From Candidatus Gastranaerophilales bacterium (lineage in GTDB: Bacteria; Cyanobacteriota; Vampirovibrionia; Gastranaerophilales; Gastranaerophilaceae), in assembly GCA_944322845.1 (NCBI GenBank), contig CALUQE010000012.1, positions 1-56,251 of the forward strand: a DNA stretch of 56,251 nt, given 5' to 3'. Positions 34,886 to 43,456 of the stretch are shown piece by piece; position 1 is the stretch's first letter; each line of letters starts with the position of its first letter. The notes under the pieces are model-generated. The model saw only the letters and a program-made list of their open reading frames with translations. It ran no database searches and was not told where the DNA came from. The position numbers and the translations under genes are program-made.

Positions 34886-36427
34886 TTACACTTCTTTTTT
34901 CTTTTTTTGTTTATTTTGGAGCAGAATAGTAAGAAATATCGCAACTCCCATTAATAGTGCAAGCATTGCAAAAATGTCAAAAAATGAAGCAAGACGTGCT
35001 TGTGACAATAACTGTTTATAAAGTGTGCCTTCGGCTTTTCTGGCTGCAACTACAGATGGGTAATAGATGGCAAATTTATGCTGCAGTGCGGCTAATTTTA
35101 CTTGATACATATGATTATGCGGCGCAAGATTGCTTACAAAGTAGCCCTGATAAACTTGTGAAACTCTTGCGATAAAGGTTGAAGCCGCCGAAGTTGAGAC
35201 TGCTGTTAAAATGTTTTTAAAGAGAGCATGTAAAGATGCTGCATCAGCGTTTTTTGATGCCGGAAGTGTTTGAAAAGAGAGTGCCGTTATAGGAACAAAT
35301 GCTGTCGGGACACCAATACAGAGCAATATATTCGGCAGAATAATGCTTTCCATTGAAGAAGTGGGATTCATTTGTGTAAGCATTAATAGCGATGCTGCAA
35401 TAATAAGGAAGCCAATAATTGCAAGAATTCTTCCTTCAACATATTTTGAAATTTCACCTACTACAAGGAGCATGATTAAACAAATTATAGCTCTTGGAAA
35501 CATCAAAAGTCCTGACATTGAAGGGCTGTAACCAATAAGACTCTGTACAAACATAGGAACAAGAAGCAATGTCGAATATATGATTACATTTATAAAAGAG
35601 CTTGCAAATGTTCCGAAAAGAAAGTTTCGGTCTTTAAAGACTCTGATATCAATTACAGGATACTTATATTCAAGTTCCCATACATAGAAAAATACAAATG
35701 AAAAAATGCAAATCCCTGTAAGCCAGCATATCCAGGTTTCATCAAACCAGTTATGCTGCTGTCCTTTGTCTAATACTACTTGCATGCAGCCCATTGCAAT
35801 AACTATTGATAGGTATCCGAAAATGTCAAATTTCTTGTTGTACTTTTGTTTCTCAGTTGGTTTATCGTCTGGAACGAGGAATTTAATCATAATTAATGAC
35901 AATATACAGAGCGGTATATTAACTATAAAAATCCATTGCCATGAATAATAATCCGTGAGATAACCTCCGATGAAAGGTCCTGCAAGAGGGGAAAACATTG
36001 CTGCAACCCCGAATAACCCCATTGCGACCCCGCGCTGCTCCGGCGGAAAAACTTCCAATAGAACCGCTTGACACAAGGGCAGTATGCTTCCGCTCCCGAT
36101 ACCCTGTATAAGTCTTGCAGCAATCAGCGCTTGCAAATTTGGAGCAACTATGCAGAGAAAGCAGCCAAGTGCAAATACTATAATGCTGTATATAAACAAA
36201 AGTTTTTTGCCTATATATCGAACAAGATATCCTGTTACAGGGAGCATAAGCCCGCCTGATATAATATAACAGGTAATAACAGTGTTTGTTTCATACTGTG
36301 TAGCACCATAAAAACCTGCAATATGCGGCTGGCTTACGTTGGTACCTGATGATGCCGCAAGCGAAAGAAATGACGGCAGTAATACTGCCATTGCTATAAT
36401 ATAAGGGTTAATTTTCTTTTCTTCCAT
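34886..36427 (-). CDS. MFS multidrug exporter, DHA2 (EmrB/QacA) type
   Basis: 513 residues from ATG 36427; an in-frame extension upstream reads through the hlyD end and is unlikely. About 14 hydrophobic helices. The loop 2-3 region YLVRYIGKK is near the usual MFS motif A, and motif C-like AAMFSPLAGPFIGGYL is in helix 5. It exports drugs or toxic metabolites by proton antiport, working with the periplasmic adaptor and outer-membrane factor encoded next door. The start overlaps the adaptor gene by 20 nt. Confidence 0.9.
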   Translation of the reverse strand: MEEKKINPYIIAMAVLLPSFLSLAASSGTNVSQPHIAGFYGATQYETNTVITCYIISGGLMLPVTGYLVRYIGKKLLFIYSIIVFALGCFLCIVAPNLQALIAARLIQGIGSGSILPLCQAVLLEVFPPEQRGVAMGLFGVAAMFSPLAGPFIGGYLTDYYSWQWIFIVNIPLCILSLIMIKFLVPDDKPTEKQKYNKKFDIFGYLSIVIAMGCMQVVLDKGQQHNWFDETWICWLTGICIFSFVFFYVWELEYKYPVIDIRVFKDRNFLFGTFASSFINVIIYSTLLLVPMFVQSLIGYSPSMSGLLMFPRAIICLIMLLVVGEISKYVEGRILAIIGFLIIAASLLMLTQMNPTSSMESIILPNILLCIGVPTAFVPITALSFQTLPASKNADAASLHALFKNILTAVSTSAASTFIARVSQVYQGYFVSNLAPHNHMYQVKLAALQHKFAIYYPSVVAARKAEGTLYKQLLSQARLASFFDIFAMLALLMGVAIFLTILLQNKQKKKKEV

Positions 36428-37517
36428 CTTTGATTCTAACCTTTGGAACAACTGACATACCCGGGACAATGTTGTAATTTGAAATATCTTCGTCAAAAAG
36501 AATTTTTACAGGTACTCTTTGTACAATTTTTACGTAACTTCCGACTGCATTTTCAGGCGGGAAAAGGCTTGATTTTGCACCTGTTGCCCTTTGAATACTT
36601 TCAACATGCCCTTTAAATCTTTTGCCAGGATAAGTGTCAACTTTGATTCTAACCGGCTGGCCTTCATGCATGTGTGTCAGCTGAACTTCTTTAAAATTCG
36701 CAACAACCCAGACTTGTTCGGGAACAATATTCATTAGCGGCTGTCCGATGTTTACATAATTTCCCTTTTCAACGCTTCTGGCTGCAATTTTTCCGTCTTG
36801 CGGTGCATAAATTTTTGTATATTGCAGGTTAAGTTTTGCCTGCTCAACTTCGGCTTCCAATCTTTTTATGAGAGCTTCATCAGCCTCTGTTTTGGCTTTG
36901 CTTGAATCCAGAGCGTGCTGTGTAGCCTGAGAAGTTTCCATTGCCGCATTATAATCTGCTTCAGCAACTTCTAAGGCTGTTTTGCTTTTTTCGTATGCCT
37001 GTTTGGAGACAATACCGTCTTTGTATAAATCTTTATATCTTGCAAAATCTTTTTGTGCAAAATCAAGTCTTGAAGAAGCAGAAGTTATGTCTTCAAATGA
37101 TTTATTTACTCTTGAACTACTTTCGTCAACCTGCTTTTCTGCAATATTTAAGCTTGCTTTTGCTTCCGCAAGCTTTGCTTCTGCCTGCGCAAGTGCAACC
37201 TCAAAGTCTTTCGGGTCTAATTCCACAAGCAGCTGTCCGGCTTTAACTTCCTGGTTATCGTCAACCAGCAGGCTAATAACAGGTGCTGCAACCCTTGGCG
37301 CAACTGAAACCAAACGACCTTCCACAAATGCGTCATCTGTTGACTGATAATATGTGGAATGAATTGCTGCAATAATACCCATTATTGTAAGAATTATTGC
37401 AGTAAGAGTCGGTACTATAACTCTTTTCTTTTTATATTCCGGTCTTCTTTTTTTTAATCTTGCTTTTGCCTCTTTAATAAATTCTTTATCATGTTTGTCT
37501 TCGTGTCTTTTTGCCAT
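36408..37517 (-). CDS. HlyD/EmrA-type membrane fusion protein
   Basis: 369 residues. A basic cytoplasmic N-terminus, one membrane helix (about 33-52), then DDAFVEGRLVSVAPRVAAPV and a split lipoyl-like domain (VDDNQEVKAGQLLVELD ... YAPQDGKIAARSVEKGNYV) around a long coiled-coil hairpin (about 115-225). It bridges the MFS pump and the outer-membrane channel in the periplasm. Second gene of marR-hlyD-MFS; 8 nt after marR. Confidence 0.93.
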   Translation of the reverse strand: MAKRHEDKHDKEFIKEAKARLKKRRPEYKKKRVIVPTLTAIILTIMGIIAAIHSTYYQSTDDAFVEGRLVSVAPRVAAPVISLLVDDNQEVKAGQLLVELDPKDFEVALAQAEAKLAEAKASLNIAEKQVDESSSRVNKSFEDITSASSRLDFAQKDFARYKDLYKDGIVSKQAYEKSKTALEVAEADYNAAMETSQATQHALDSSKAKTEADEALIKRLEAEVEQAKLNLQYTKIYAPQDGKIAARSVEKGNYVNIGQPLMNIVPEQVWVVANFKEVQLTHMHEGQPVRIKVDTYPGKRFKGHVESIQRATGAKSSLFPPENAVGSYVKIVQRVPVKILFDEDISNYNIVPGMSVVPKVRIKDGRKEN

Positions 37518-37525
37518 AATTTCAC

Positions 37526-37987
37526 CTAGTTTTGCATTATTACCTTTTCTTTTAAATTTTCTTCAAGCTTATCTAATGTAATTAAAAATTTATCAATTTC
37601 CTCTTCCGGAATATTTTTAGAGATATTCTCCCACATGTTTAATATTGTAGGCAGTGCCTTACTGCAAACTTTGATTCCGGATTTGGTAATATATAGTTTT
37701 TTTACCATACGACCTTCTTCTTTATCTGTTTCAACAGTCAGGTAGTTTTGAGACTCTAAAATCGAGACAATTCTGGTCATATTCGGTCTGTCTTTCAAGG
37801 TCTCTTGAGCAAGCTGTCTTAAATACATTCCGTTATTCTCTTTAAGTGTATTAAGTACAGTAAATTGTTCCGGCGTTATCTCAAATTTGTTCAATACAAA
37901 AGTCTGTATTGCGAAAATCTTTGACAGAAGCCCAATGCGGGATAACCTCAACCCTATTTTTTGTCTTGATAAAATTTCTTGTTTCAT
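37526..37987 (-). CDS. MarR-family transcriptional repressor
   Basis: 153 residues from ATG 37987. A winged-helix core: ITPEQFTVLNTLKENNGMYL, LAQETLKDRPNMTRIVSILE (recognition helix region) and the wing ETDKEEGRMVKKLYIT. Typical of MarR/EmrR repressors that release DNA on binding phenolic ligands. It is divergent from the efflux outer-membrane gene, and a perfect 22-bp palindrome (37996-38017) in the 47-bp gap is the likely operator controlling both directions. A longer frame reading into the palindrome (to 38041) is not used. Confidence 0.9.
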   Translation of the reverse strand: MKQEILSRQKIGLRLSRIGLLSKIFAIQTFVLNKFEITPEQFTVLNTLKENNGMYLRQLAQETLKDRPNMTRIVSILESQNYLTVETDKEEGRMVKKLYITKSGIKVCSKALPTILNMWENISKNIPEEEIDKFLITLDKLEENLKEKVIMQN

Positions 37988-37995
37988 AATTTTCT

Positions 37996-38017
37996 TTGTG
38001 TTATCATGATAACACAA
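37996..38017. promoter_or_regulatory. Probable MarR operator, 22-bp perfect palindrome
   Basis: TTGTGTTATCATGATAACAC plus AA, perfectly self-complementary, centred in the marR/outer-membrane factor intergenic region. It lies 8 bp from the marR start codon and 17 bp from the opposite ATG, so binding would block both. Confidence 0.8.
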
Positions 38018-38034
38018 GAAGGATAAGTGTAAAT

Positions 38035-39399
38035 ATGACATTTAAAAAAATCTTAACAATATTGATTTTAACCCTGACAATTCCTTGTTCTGCCAAAGAA
38101 TCAATAGATAAATTCAGCTATGTAAATATTGACTGGTGGAAAAATTATAATGACGAATTGTTAGTGGAACATTTGCAGACATTATATAATAATAACCATG
38201 ATTTAAAAATTGCGGCTCTGAAGGCAAAACAGGCTGAAGAAAACGTTCGTCTTGCTGGCGCAAATCAATTACCGCAGGTAGGTTTTGACGGAACATTTTC
38301 AAGGGTTTTCAGAGGCCCTCGAACGCAGTTCGGCAATACGGTAATACCTAAGTATATTCAAAATGAAATATTTTTGCCTCTGAATGCCTCTTATGAAATT
38401 GATATCTGGGGACAAAATTATTTGAACAGAAAGAGTGCAAAAAAACAAAAGGAAATTATTGACCAGCAGGAAAGAGCTGCTTATATTTATTTGACTTCGA
38501 GTTTTGCTGCTAACTATTATAATTTAATTAAGACTGATGAGATGAAGAATACTCTTGAAAAAATAATAGAGTTGCAAACGGATATTGTAAGCATGACCGA
38601 AAGAAAATACAATGCAGGTCTTGCATCAATTAATGAAGTATTAGAAGAAAAACAGGCACTTGTTAACTTTGAAAAAGATTTAAATAAACTCAATGAAAAT
38701 AAGAAAGTTTTAAGCGACGAAATAAACGTTCTTTTAGGGCTTAATACGGATAAAGAAATTGAGCATGCAAGTTATGAAACCGTATCTTTCCCTGAGGCTC
38801 CTGATTCAATTTCTACAGTTGTTGTTCAGTATCGTCCTGATCTTATATCAGCAGAAAGCTATATTAAAAAAGTCGGTCTGGATGTGAGAGTTGCAAGAAG
38901 GGAATTCTTGCCAAAATTCATTTTATTTGGCAATATCGGCTTCAATGCATATAATTGGAACAGAATTTTTGCCGGCGAAACATTCCTTGCTAATGCGGGT
39001 ATAGCACCAACATGGGATATTTTTTCAGGCGGGGCAAAGCTTGCAAGATACAGAATAAATAAATATGAATACAAAAAAGCTGTAGAAGCGTACGAAAAAA
39101 CAGTTTTAACTTCTATACAAGAAGTAAATGATGCTCTTATAGAATCAAAAACAACTAGAGCAAACTTAGCAAAGGCTAATGAAGAGTTCGACATAGAAAA
39201 AGAAAAACATTCACTTTCAGAAAAGCAATTTAATATAGGCGATTCTTCTAAATTAGATGAGATGAAGTCTGAGGTAAATTTATACCTCATAAAACAGAGA
39301 AACATTGCCGCTAAAATCGACAATGTTATCTCTACAATTTCATTATACAATGCCGTAGGCGGTATTGATTATACTCAAGCAGAAATACTTAATTTATAA
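38035..39399 (+). CDS. TolC/NodT-like outer-membrane efflux protein
   Basis: 454 residues from ATG 38035 (AAGGA 12 nt upstream). Signal peptide MTFKKILTILILTLTIPCSA. Two repeats of the outer-membrane efflux domain are visible: YNNNHDLKIAALKAKQAEENVRLA and RPDLISAESYIKKVGLDVRVA, followed by LPKFILFGNIGFNAYNW and WDIFSGGAK. It forms the trimeric channel of the tripartite pump. Divergent from marR-hlyD-MFS and so likely co-regulated by MarR. It overlaps the thioredoxin-like gene by 11 nt at the 3' ends. Confidence 0.92.
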   Translation: MTFKKILTILILTLTIPCSAKESIDKFSYVNIDWWKNYNDELLVEHLQTLYNNNHDLKIAALKAKQAEENVRLAGANQLPQVGFDGTFSRVFRGPRTQFGNTVIPKYIQNEIFLPLNASYEIDIWGQNYLNRKSAKKQKEIIDQQERAAYIYLTSSFAANYYNLIKTDEMKNTLEKIIELQTDIVSMTERKYNAGLASINEVLEEKQALVNFEKDLNKLNENKKVLSDEINVLLGLNTDKEIEHASYETVSFPEAPDSISTVVVQYRPDLISAESYIKKVGLDVRVARREFLPKFILFGNIGFNAYNWNRIFAGETFLANAGIAPTWDIFSGGAKLARYRINKYEYKKAVEAYEKTVLTSIQEVNDALIESKTTRANLAKANEEFDIEKEKHSLSEKQFNIGDSSKLDEMKSEVNLYLIKQRNIAAKIDNVISTISLYNAVGGIDYTQAEILNL

Positions 39400-39775
39400 A
39401 GAATTTGAGCTTTTCAACGAAGCAAGCATCATCTAAAATACAATCTTTTTGTAAATATCTTGAAATTTTACCGTTATCTTTATATAAAAGTACATAAGGT
39501 AAATTAGGGTAGATGTGATATTTTTTATTGAATTCTTTTGTATCTTCTGATGCAATATCAAGCAAAATAAAGTTGTATTGTTCTCCGTATTCTCCACCTT
39601 GTTGAGCTTTAAATTTTCCAATAACATCAGCAATATCGTCTGCCCAGTTAGCATAGATTAATAGCGCCATCGGTTTGCTGTTGTTCATTCCTTCTGCATA
39701 GGTCATTGCTTTAGTTACTTGCGTGCCTGCTGCAAGAGTTAATAATGTAAGTAATGATAATAAAACTTTTTTCAT
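39389..39775 (-). CDS. Exported thioredoxin-fold protein without CXXC
   Basis: 128 residues from the second ATG (39775), which has AGGA 8 nt upstream; the first ATG (39784) is too close. A signal peptide (about 1-23) is followed by a thioredoxin-like fold: PMALLIYANWADDI, YNFILLDIASEDTKEFNKKY and NLPYVLLYKDNGKI. At the normal active site the CXXC is replaced by WADDI, so it cannot do disulfide chemistry and is probably a binding or chaperone variant. Two cysteines occur near the C-terminus (DCILDDAC). Confidence 0.75.
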   Translation of the reverse strand: MKKVLLSLLTLLTLAAGTQVTKAMTYAEGMNNSKPMALLIYANWADDIADVIGKFKAQQGGEYGEQYNFILLDIASEDTKEFNKKYHIYPNLPYVLLYKDNGKISRYLQKDCILDDACFVEKLKFFIN

Positions 39776-39797
39776 ATTTTTCATCCTATCTTTTAAA

Positions 39798-39832
39798 ATA
39801 CGGATTTACACTAAAGCAGTATAAATCCGTAT
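39798..39832 (-). terminator. Terminator of fabI
   Basis: Stem ATACGGATTTA (39798-39808) with its complement at 39822-39832, followed on the minus strand by TTTT, 17 nt past the fabI stop. Confidence 0.75.
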
Positions 39833-39848
39833 ATAGTAATAATAATTG

Positions 39849-40652
39849 TTATTCACCTTTGGATAATAAATCCATTTCATCTGCAGAAGCGTATGCAGAG
39901 TGGCAGCCGCAGTCACAGTAAATTACTTCACCCGTAGTGCCGCTTGATAAGTCTGAAGCTAAGTATAATCCAGCTTTACCGACATCTTCCAATGAAACGT
40001 TTCTTTTCATCGGTGCTCTTAAAGTAGCAGCTTTAAGCATTTTAGAAAATCCGCTTATGCCCATAGAAGCAAGTGTTTTAACAGGGCCTGAAGATAAGCA
40101 GTTAACACGGATGCCTTTGCTTCCTAAATCAACAGCCAGGAATCTCATTGCTGATTCTAATGCAGCCTTAGCTACACCCATTACATTGTAGCTTGGAACA
40201 GAAAGAACAGAACCGAGATATGTCAGAGCAAAAATAGAGCTTCCTTCATTCATAATAGGTTCAGCGTGTCTGCAAATTGTAACTAATGAGTATGCGCTTA
40301 CTCCAAGAGCGATATCCCAGCCTTCTTTTGAAGTATCTACAAACCTGCCCATTAAATCTTCTTTAGGAGCAAATGCAACGGCGTGAACTACAAAGTCTAA
40401 TTTACCGTAGATTTTTTCGCATTCTTTGAAAACAGCTTCAACTTCTTCTTCTTTTGTAACATCGCAGCTCATAATAAGCTTAGCATTCATGCTTTCAGCA
40501 ATAGGTTTAACTCTTTTTTCCATAGCTTCGCCTGCGTATGTAAAAGCGATATCAGCACCTTCGTCAAATAACTGTTTTGCAATACCGTATGCGATACCAT
40601 GAGTATTTGAAACTCCGAAGATAATACCCTTTTTCCCCTTCATTAATTCCAT
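39849..40652 (-). CDS. fabI: Enoyl-ACP reductase FabI
   Basis: 267 residues. Reduces the enoyl-ACP double bond in fatty acid elongation with NAD(P)H. GVSNTHGIAYGIA (13-25) is the FabI-type nucleotide loop. Catalytic Y145, Y155 and K162 (Y-x6-K in SYNVMGVAK) are present, as is the SSGPVKT segment near the substrate loop. It is the likely target class for triclosan-type inhibitors. GAGGAG lies 7 nt before the ATG. Monocistronic with its own terminator. Confidence 0.96.
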   Translation of the reverse strand: MELMKGKKGIIFGVSNTHGIAYGIAKQLFDEGADIAFTYAGEAMEKRVKPIAESMNAKLIMSCDVTKEEEVEAVFKECEKIYGKLDFVVHAVAFAPKEDLMGRFVDTSKEGWDIALGVSAYSLVTICRHAEPIMNEGSSIFALTYLGSVLSVPSYNVMGVAKAALESAMRFLAVDLGSKGIRVNCLSSGPVKTLASMGISGFSKMLKAATLRAPMKRNVSLEDVGKAGLYLASDLSSGTTGEVIYCDCGCHSAYASADEMDLLSKGE

Positions 40653-40741
40653 AATAAAACTCCTCTTTACCTAATATACTAACTTATAGTATCAAAAAAA
40701 TAAAATCTTATCAAGCATTTTAGGGCAACTGCATAAGTAAT

Positions 40742-40768
40742 AAAAAGAGCTTGAATTTCATCAAGCTC
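40742..40768 (-). terminator. Intrinsic terminator of the first flagellin gene
   Basis: Stem GAGCTTGA (40747-40754) with TCAAGCTC (40761-40768), then five T residues on the minus strand. Confidence 0.85.
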
Positions 40769-40813
40769 ATATATAAGTACATATCCCAATCAACAACAAA
40801 TTAATTTTTATAA

Positions 40814-41707
40814 TTATAATAAGTTCAAAGCTATACTAGGCAGCTGGTTTGCTGTTGCAAGCAGTGTTGCTGATGCCTGCTGTAGAATTTGTGCCTGTAT
40901 ATAGTTTGAAGATTCTTCCGCAACATCAGCATCTCTTAAAGTTGATAATGAAGAGGTTATATTTTCTGACTGAACATTAATAGATTCAATTGCAGAATCA
41001 ATCCTGTTTTGTGCGGCTCCGAGTGTTGTCGTTCTGGAAGAAATTTCATTAATAATCTTATCTATTTCATCCAGCATTGTTGCCTGACCGCCTGTAATTT
41101 TTGTTCCGTCGTATCCTGCACAGGCTTTTGCAACACCATCAATTGAATTATCACCGCCCGGGACTGTTGCGTATGTTTGGAAAAGAGTTTCTACATCCGC
41201 AGCATCAAAAAGTGCTTGATCAAGAGAAATTTGGCTGTTTGCATCACTGTATAACCCTATTTGTAAAGCAATATCTCCCTGTATGCTTCCATCCATAAGC
41301 TTTAAACCGCTAAACTCGCAATTCGCAGAAATACGGTCAATTTCTTCAAGTCTTGCCGTTATTTCGGATTGAATAGCTTTAAGTGAATCAGAACCATATG
41401 TTCCGTTAGCTGCCTGCTCTGTTAAGTCTCTAACACGTTGAAGATGCGATGTAATTAGTGAATATGTATCTTCTAGTGTAGTAAGCATATCCGCGCCTGT
41501 TGCAGCATTATCCGCGGCAACATCCAGCGAACCAAGCTGTGTTGCCCAGTTTGTAGCTATAGAGTAGCCGGCCGCGTTATCAGCTGCGCTGTTTATTTTA
41601 TAGCCGGTTGTCATTCTTTCAATGGCTTGATTTAAGCTATTAGTTGCAGTGTTTAAATTTCTTTGAACAATCAAAGACGAAATGTTTGTATTTATTGTAA
41701 GAGCCAT
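40814..41707 (-). CDS. fliC: Flagellin (standard size)
   Basis: 297 residues. The N-terminal D0/D1 helices (ALTINTNISSLIVQRNLNTA, RMTTGYKINSAADNAAGYSIA) and the C-terminal D1/D0 (NITSSLSTLRDADVAEESSNYIQ ... QASATLLATANQ) are conserved; a short variable centre (about 145-215) lies between. It forms the filament and is the likely substrate of the FliI/FlhB export machinery and the MAF protein. Unusually it has at least two cysteines. A roughly 110-nt leader is predicted from TATAAT near 41823-41828; AGG is upstream of the ATG. It shares nearly identical terminal regions with the second flagellin at 54058. Confidence 0.97.
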   Translation of the reverse strand: MALTINTNISSLIVQRNLNTATNSLNQAIERMTTGYKINSAADNAAGYSIATNWATQLGSLDVAADNAATGADMLTTLEDTYSLITSHLQRVRDLTEQAANGTYGSDSLKAIQSEITARLEEIDRISANCEFSGLKLMDGSIQGDIALQIGLYSDANSQISLDQALFDAADVETLFQTYATVPGGDNSIDGVAKACAGYDGTKITGGQATMLDEIDKIINEISSRTTTLGAAQNRIDSAIESINVQSENITSSLSTLRDADVAEESSNYIQAQILQQASATLLATANQLPSIALNLL

Positions 41708-41880
41708 TCCCTAACCTTTCTGACTCTGTGCTCTCCCGCACATTGTATCCCTAATCTTGAGCGCTTAATATGTAATAGATTTATTACAACTTATATACCA
41801 CTCACATATCCTTGTATACAAACATTATAGAATAACTAAATAAAAATTACACCATGCTCGTCTTTGATTTTTACAATTTT

Positions 41881-42288
41881 TTACATTTTAATATTTTGGA
41901 AAAATGTTTTAACATCATCTGCCAATGCTGCTACTTTATTCTTTTTCAAGGATTCTGAAAAAGATTTAACAAATTCTCCGAGCGGGTTGATTTTTCCGTA
42001 TGGAACATCTTTTGCTTGTAAAGTTTCACCCAGTTCTTTGGTTAAAGCTTTGTCTGCAGCTATTTCTTTAATAGCGGTATTGAATTTGCTGTCTTTTGTG
42101 ACCATGTCTGTATAAGCATTCAAAGCACCTTTTGCTTCGTAAATTTCTGCTTCGCGTCTCATAGGGCGCGGTCCGAAAGCATATGAACGATTGAGCTCAA
42201 TAGTTTTAGCCTCCTGTGCAGCTTTTTTTAGACCGTAAATAATTTCTTGCTTCCCTGTAAAATTTACATTTGTTTTTGCAATATTCAT
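41881..42288 (-). CDS. Small unknown protein with N-terminal VNFTG motif
   Basis: 135 residues. TNVNFTGK (6-13) is a clear copy of the shared N-terminal motif. The rest is soluble, helical and Lys/Ala-rich, with no signal peptide, membrane helix or recognised domain. GGAGG lies 8 nt before the ATG. Upstream (minus strand) are AATAGCAAAAAATAT and TATAAT at 42308-42313, the same upstream block as before the genes at 15095 and 29100. Divergent from the PfkB kinase gene. Confidence 0.78.
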   Translation of the reverse strand: MNIAKTNVNFTGKQEIIYGLKKAAQEAKTIELNRSYAFGPRPMRREAEIYEAKGALNAYTDMVTKDSKFNTAIKEIAADKALTKELGETLQAKDVPYGKINPLGEFVKSFSESLKKNKVAALADDVKTFFQNIKM

Positions 42289-42307
42289 CTTTTACCTCCA
42301 TACTGCT

Positions 42308-42336
42308 ATTATAAAACTCATAAATATATTTTTTGC
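42308..42336 (-). promoter_or_regulatory. Shared promoter-like element
   Basis: On the minus strand GCAAAAAATAT (42326-42336) is followed 19 nt after GCAA by TATAAT (42308-42313). The 11-mer also starts at 15044 and 29046. Confidence 0.55.
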
Positions 42337-42375
42337 TATTTGTATTAAAATATTATTAAATATAGGAGGAAGTTT

Positions 42376-43419
42376 ATGTCAAAGGTTTTAACTATTGGTA
42401 GTGCTACTATGGATGTTTTTGTAGAGTGTGATGAGGCAAATATTGTTTCTGTATGTTCTAAAAATAAAGATTCTGAATTTATGAGTTATCCTTACGGGGC
42501 AAAAATAGATATAACAACCTTTTCATCAAATGTCGGCGGAGGCGGGGTTAATACGGCTTGTAACTTCGCTAATTTGGGTTTTGAGACTTCTGCTATTTTT
42601 AAAATAGGTGAAGATATTTATTCGGAAGGTATTTTAAATTCTTTTAAAACAAAAAATGTAAATTTAGCACATATTATTCAAGACAAAAGCACATCTACAG
42701 GATTTTCAATTATTCTTGTAAGTTTTCAGGGAGATAGAACCGTTCTGGCGCATAGAGGTGCAAACGCTCAGATAAAAGAAAGCGAAATAAATTTTGAGGC
42801 TATAAAAGATGCCGATTTAATGTATGTTGCGCCTTTAAACGGAGAATCAAACAAAGTTATAGAGGCTATTGTTGAATATGCACATAAGCATGGTACAAAA
42901 ATATGTTTTAATGCCGGTTCTACAAGCTTGAAACGCGGTTTTGAACATATTAAAACTATTTTAAAATCAGCTCATATAGTGGTTATGAATAAAGAGGAAG
43001 CCACAATGGCAACCGGTATTCAGGTAAGACCTGACACTAAGACTGAAAAATTTTCACATGAGCTTATACATCAGGATATTAAGAAAATGCTTACCACGCT
43101 TAAGGTTATGGATTATCAGGTTATAGTAATAACTGACGGCGGAAATGGTGCATATGCCTATGACGGTAAAAAATTCTATTATTGTCCGGTATTTCCGTCT
43201 CCGGTAGTTTCAACTTTAGGTGCAGGTGATGCTTTTGCGTCTACCTTCTGCGGAGCTTTAGAAAGGACAAGACTTAATGTAGGCCGTTCCTTAATGTATG
43301 CGTCTGTGAATTCTGCTTCTGTTGTTTCTCAGTTCGGAGCAACAGAGGGGCAAATTTCTTTTGAACAAATTGAGGAAAAATTAAATCAAAATCCTGATTA
43401 CACATATTTAGAAGGCTAG
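42376..43419 (+). CDS. PfkB-family carbohydrate kinase
   Basis: 347 residues. GGGGVNTACNFANLGF (PfkB signature 1) and STLGAGDAFAS (signature 2 with the catalytic Asp of GAGD) are present, along with the N-terminal GSATMDVFVE. It phosphorylates a sugar or nucleoside; the substrate cannot be read from sequence. AGGAGG lies 8 nt before the ATG. The following nuclease gene is 37 nt downstream, in a spacer containing AGGGGTAA repeats. Confidence 0.9.
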   Translation: MSKVLTIGSATMDVFVECDEANIVSVCSKNKDSEFMSYPYGAKIDITTFSSNVGGGGVNTACNFANLGFETSAIFKIGEDIYSEGILNSFKTKNVNLAHIIQDKSTSTGFSIILVSFQGDRTVLAHRGANAQIKESEINFEAIKDADLMYVAPLNGESNKVIEAIVEYAHKHGTKICFNAGSTSLKRGFEHIKTILKSAHIVVMNKEEATMATGIQVRPDTKTEKFSHELIHQDIKKMLTTLKVMDYQVIVITDGGNGAYAYDGKKFYYCPVFPSPVVSTLGAGDAFASTFCGALERTRLNVGRSLMYASVNSASVVSQFGATEGQISFEQIEEKLNQNPDYTYLEG

Positions 43420-43456
43420 GGGTAAGGGGTAAATATAGGAGTCAACCAAGGGGTAG

